7,793 nucleotides of DNA. Source: Eggerthellales bacterium UBA948. GTDB lineage: Bacteria > Actinomycetota > Coriobacteriia > Coriobacteriales > UBA8131. A program made the position numbers and the translations under genes. Shown in pieces: positions 5,631-7,793 of the stretch; the first letter of the stretch is position 1, and each line of letters starts with the position of its first letter. The notes beneath the pieces were generated by a model, which searched no databases, was not told the DNA's origin, and worked only from the letters and a program-made list of their open reading frames with translations. The stretch is from contig DBCW01000065.1 in assembly GCA_002293265.1 (NCBI GenBank), positions 1 through 7,793 of the forward strand. Reading direction: 5' to 3'.

Positions 5631-7793
5631 AACCGTTGAAGCTTACAATGTCAGCCTTCGGCTGTTACGCCGGAAAACACGATGTGGACTTTGAAAGACT
5701 AGGTAATGAGGGGCTTTACCTTATTACTGGAGACACCGGCGCAGGGAAAACGACGATTTTTGATGCCATAACCTTCGCTCTCTATGGAGAGACGAGCGGT
5801 GATAATAGAAAAGCGGAAATGCTTCGTAGCAAGTATGCGGATGCAAAGGAAGCGACATATGTCGAGTTTTCTTTCCAGTATCATGACAAGGTCTATAATG
5901 TCAAACGTAACCCTGCTTATATCCGTACAAAGCAACGCGGTGAAGGCACAACAGAAGAAAAAGCCGATGCAGAACTACATATGCCAGGTGGTCTTATCGT
6001 GACCAAACCGAAGGACGTAACTGCAAAAGTCGAGGAGATACTCGGTATTGACCGTGAGCAATTTGTAAAGATTGCTATGATAGCGCAGGGTGCATTCTCG
6101 AAAGTCCTACATGCCACAACCGAGGAGCGAATTAGTATTTTCCGCAAAGTATTCTATACGGATGGGTATAAGCTATTCCAAGATCGCGTTAAGAGCGACG
6201 CAAATAAGCAGGCTTCTGAAATAAAAGACCAGTGGCGTGGTTACGAGTACAACCTCGGAAACATCAAGGTTGACGTAAACGACCATGAAGCCATACAAAA
6301 ACTGTCCGATGCCAAATTAAGGCTGCTTTCGCCCGACGAAGTTATCGAATGGCTGAAACAGATTATATTGGCCGACGATACTGCCTTTACCGCTAACAGG
6401 GAATCATCGACATTTATTGTCGATAAACTTGCTGAAATAAATCAAAGAGTCGGTCAGGCAGAGCAGGACAAGAAAGCACGCGACTCTTTGAAAGCTGCCG
6501 AGGAACGTCTTCCCACAGAGGTTACGGCTTGTAATGAAGCAGAGAGGGCTTTGAACGCGGAGAAAGCGAAATTGCCTGAATATGAAGCCATGAAATCGCA
6601 AATCACAGAAATAGAGAGGTCGCTACCGAAGTATCAGGAACTGCAAACCATCCTTGACTTAATTAAAACATACGAGGAAAAGCTGGCGGTTGAGGAGCAA
6701 AAAGTTGTAGATTTAGAAAAGAGTCAAACCGATGGTGCAGTCGCTCTTGAATCAGCGAAAGCGGAATTGAAGGCATTGTCGGATACGGAGGTAATAACCG
6801 AAAGTCTGTGCGGAAAACAGGATGCTTTGAACGCAAGGCAGACCGGCCTTGATGCGCTGAATACCTCTCTTACAGACTATAACAGGCTACTTTCCAAGTA
6901 TAAAGCAGCACAGGCTGATTACGTTGCAAAATCTGTAATTTCAAGTACTAAGCGTTGCGAATATGAAGCCTTGAACAAGGCTTACCTTGATGGGCAGGCT
7001 GGGATATTAGCGACTGAATTACAGGACGGTCAACCTTGCCCTGTTTGTGGCTCAACCGAGCATCCCACTCCGGCGTCATTGTCCGGCGAAGCTCCAATAA
7101 AAAGTGTGCTTGATGAAGCTAAGAAAACCGCCGAGACCGCTGAAGCTGAAACGACGACTGCAAGTAATCATTCGAGTAGCCTTAAAGGTCAAAGCGACAC
7201 AAAGCGAGAGGAAATATCAACAGCGGCGACCGCGCTGTTAAGTGTGGTGGCTTTTGATGATATTACTACAGCTTTAGGCGCGGCGCTAACAGCAATCAAA
7301 ACTGAAAAATCCGAAATTGCAGCGGCACTCGCTGAGCAGAAAAAAAGAGCGACGCGTAAAAAAACGCTTGATGAATCCATCCCTTCCATTGAAAAGGGCA
7401 TCGCCACGGCTACCGATGGATTAGGACAAGCTAAAGAGCAGATTGTCGCGCTGACGACGCAAATAGAAGCCGACGGCAAGACGAGAGATGAGCGCTCAGC
7501 GGAACTTAAATTCAAGAGTGAAGCTGACGCTAAAGCAGAAGCCGTCTCTCTCAGGAGCAGACAAAAAACCTATGAGGACGCCCTACAAGCCGCGCAGAAC
7601 GTATTTGATACGGCGAAGGCAAAGGCGGCCGCTACGGCGATAGAGATACATACATTGACTGCTCAACTTGTCGATTCAAAGCCTCTTGATTTAGACGCAT
7701 TGACGCAGGAAAAGACGACCACAGAAGCCACTCAGCGGACTTTAAACGAGACAAACCAAGCTATAAGCACACGCAAGTCGGCTAATGAGACTG
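5627..7793 (+). CDS. sbcC: Exonuclease SbcCD, subunit C (Rad50-type SMC ATPase), 3' partial
   Basis: SbcC is the ATPase that clamps DNA and gates the SbcD nuclease. The frame starts with the ATG of the ATGA overlap and stays open to the window end (722 complete codons of a usual 1000 or so). Visible in order are the N-terminal ATPase strand (LTMSAFGCYAG, residues 6-16), Walker A GDTGAGKT at 35-42, and the Q-loop IAQGAF with Q154 at 152-157. EERISIFRKVF follows at about 165-175. A long charged first coil runs from about 180 to 460, then the zinc-hook CPVC with C471 and C474 followed by GSTEHP, and then the returning second coil, rich in Ala, Thr, Glu and Lys. The signature motif, Walker B and D-loop are expected in the missing C-terminal part. 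The Q-loop has Ala where Glu or Asp is usual after QG. No frame defect is seen in the part present. Confidence 0.95.
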   Translation, partial: MKPLKLTMSAFGCYAGKHDVDFERLGNEGLYLITGDTGAGKTTIFDAITFALYGETSGDNRKAEMLRSKYADAKEATYVEFSFQYHDKVYNVKRNPAYIRTKQRGEGTTEEKADAELHMPGGLIVTKPKDVTAKVEEILGIDREQFVKIAMIAQGAFSKVLHATTEERISIFRKVFYTDGYKLFQDRVKSDANKQASEIKDQWRGYEYNLGNIKVDVNDHEAIQKLSDAKLRLLSPDEVIEWLKQIILADDTAFTANRESSTFIVDKLAEINQRVGQAEQDKKARDSLKAAEERLPTEVTACNEAERALNAEKAKLPEYEAMKSQITEIERSLPKYQELQTILDLIKTYEEKLAVEEQKVVDLEKSQTDGAVALESAKAELKALSDTEVITESLCGKQDALNARQTGLDALNTSLTDYNRLLSKYKAAQADYVAKSVISSTKRCEYEALNKAYLDGQAGILATELQDGQPCPVCGSTEHPTPASLSGEAPIKSVLDEAKKTAETAEAETTTASNHSSSLKGQSDTKREEISTAATALLSVVAFDDITTALGAALTAIKTEKSEIAAALAEQKKRATRKKTLDESIPSIEKGIATATDGLGQAKEQIVALTTQIEADGKTRDERSAELKFKSEADAKAEAVSLRSRQKTYEDALQAAQNVFDTAKAKAAATAIEIHTLTAQLVDSKPLDLDALTQEKTTTEATQRTLNETNQAISTRKSANET

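Noticed and set aside
7189..7515. 108-codon minus-strand frame inside sbcC, Ser/Ala/Val rich
   Set aside because: It is a mirror of the Ala/Thr/Glu-rich coiled coil on the + strand and has no independent motif. Long antisense frames are expected opposite such low-complexity coils.

Overview
The window holds most of a four-gene, single-strand cluster: a type III restriction-modification pair (mod, res) followed directly by the two genes of an SbcCD (Mre11-Rad50 type) nuclease. All four read on the + strand with tight junctions. mod and res overlap by 8 nt, res and sbcD are 27 nt apart, and sbcD and sbcC overlap by 4 nt, so the group looks like one transcription unit. Strong GGAGG-type ribosome binding sites, moderate base composition and the style of the SbcC zinc-hook region suggest a Firmicute (Clostridia or Negativicutes). 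That placement is an inference and not firm.

Layout. Bases 1-470 carry no credible protein gene. They are unusually rich in perfect short inverted repeats and include a GTGTG at 50-54, which together resemble the 5' part (domain I) of a group II intron. This identification is tentative. At about 485-495 the sequence changes into the middle of a type III DNA methyltransferase, so mod (472-1680) has lost its N-terminal half including the catalytic DPPY motif. res (1673-4459) appears complete, with all helicase motifs and a C-terminal PD-(D/E)XK nuclease motif. sbcD (4487-5630) would encode a 380-residue phosphodiesterase but contains one extra base at 4760-4763 that breaks the frame. sbcC (5627 to the window end) is open throughout and contains Walker A, the Q-loop and a CPVC zinc hook. 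Its C-terminal coil and the Walker B/signature half lie beyond the window.

How the genes would work together. In an intact locus, Mod would recognise and methylate the site and Mod-Res would translocate along DNA and cut it. SbcCD, made from the same transcript, could then process the ends or hairpins that arise. As written, Mod lacks its catalytic motif and SbcD is frameshifted, so the cluster is either decaying or carries sequence errors. The main points for a second look are the coupling of type III R-M to SbcCD, the UUU-C context of the sbcD frameshift, and the structured RNA-like block fused upstream of the truncated mod.
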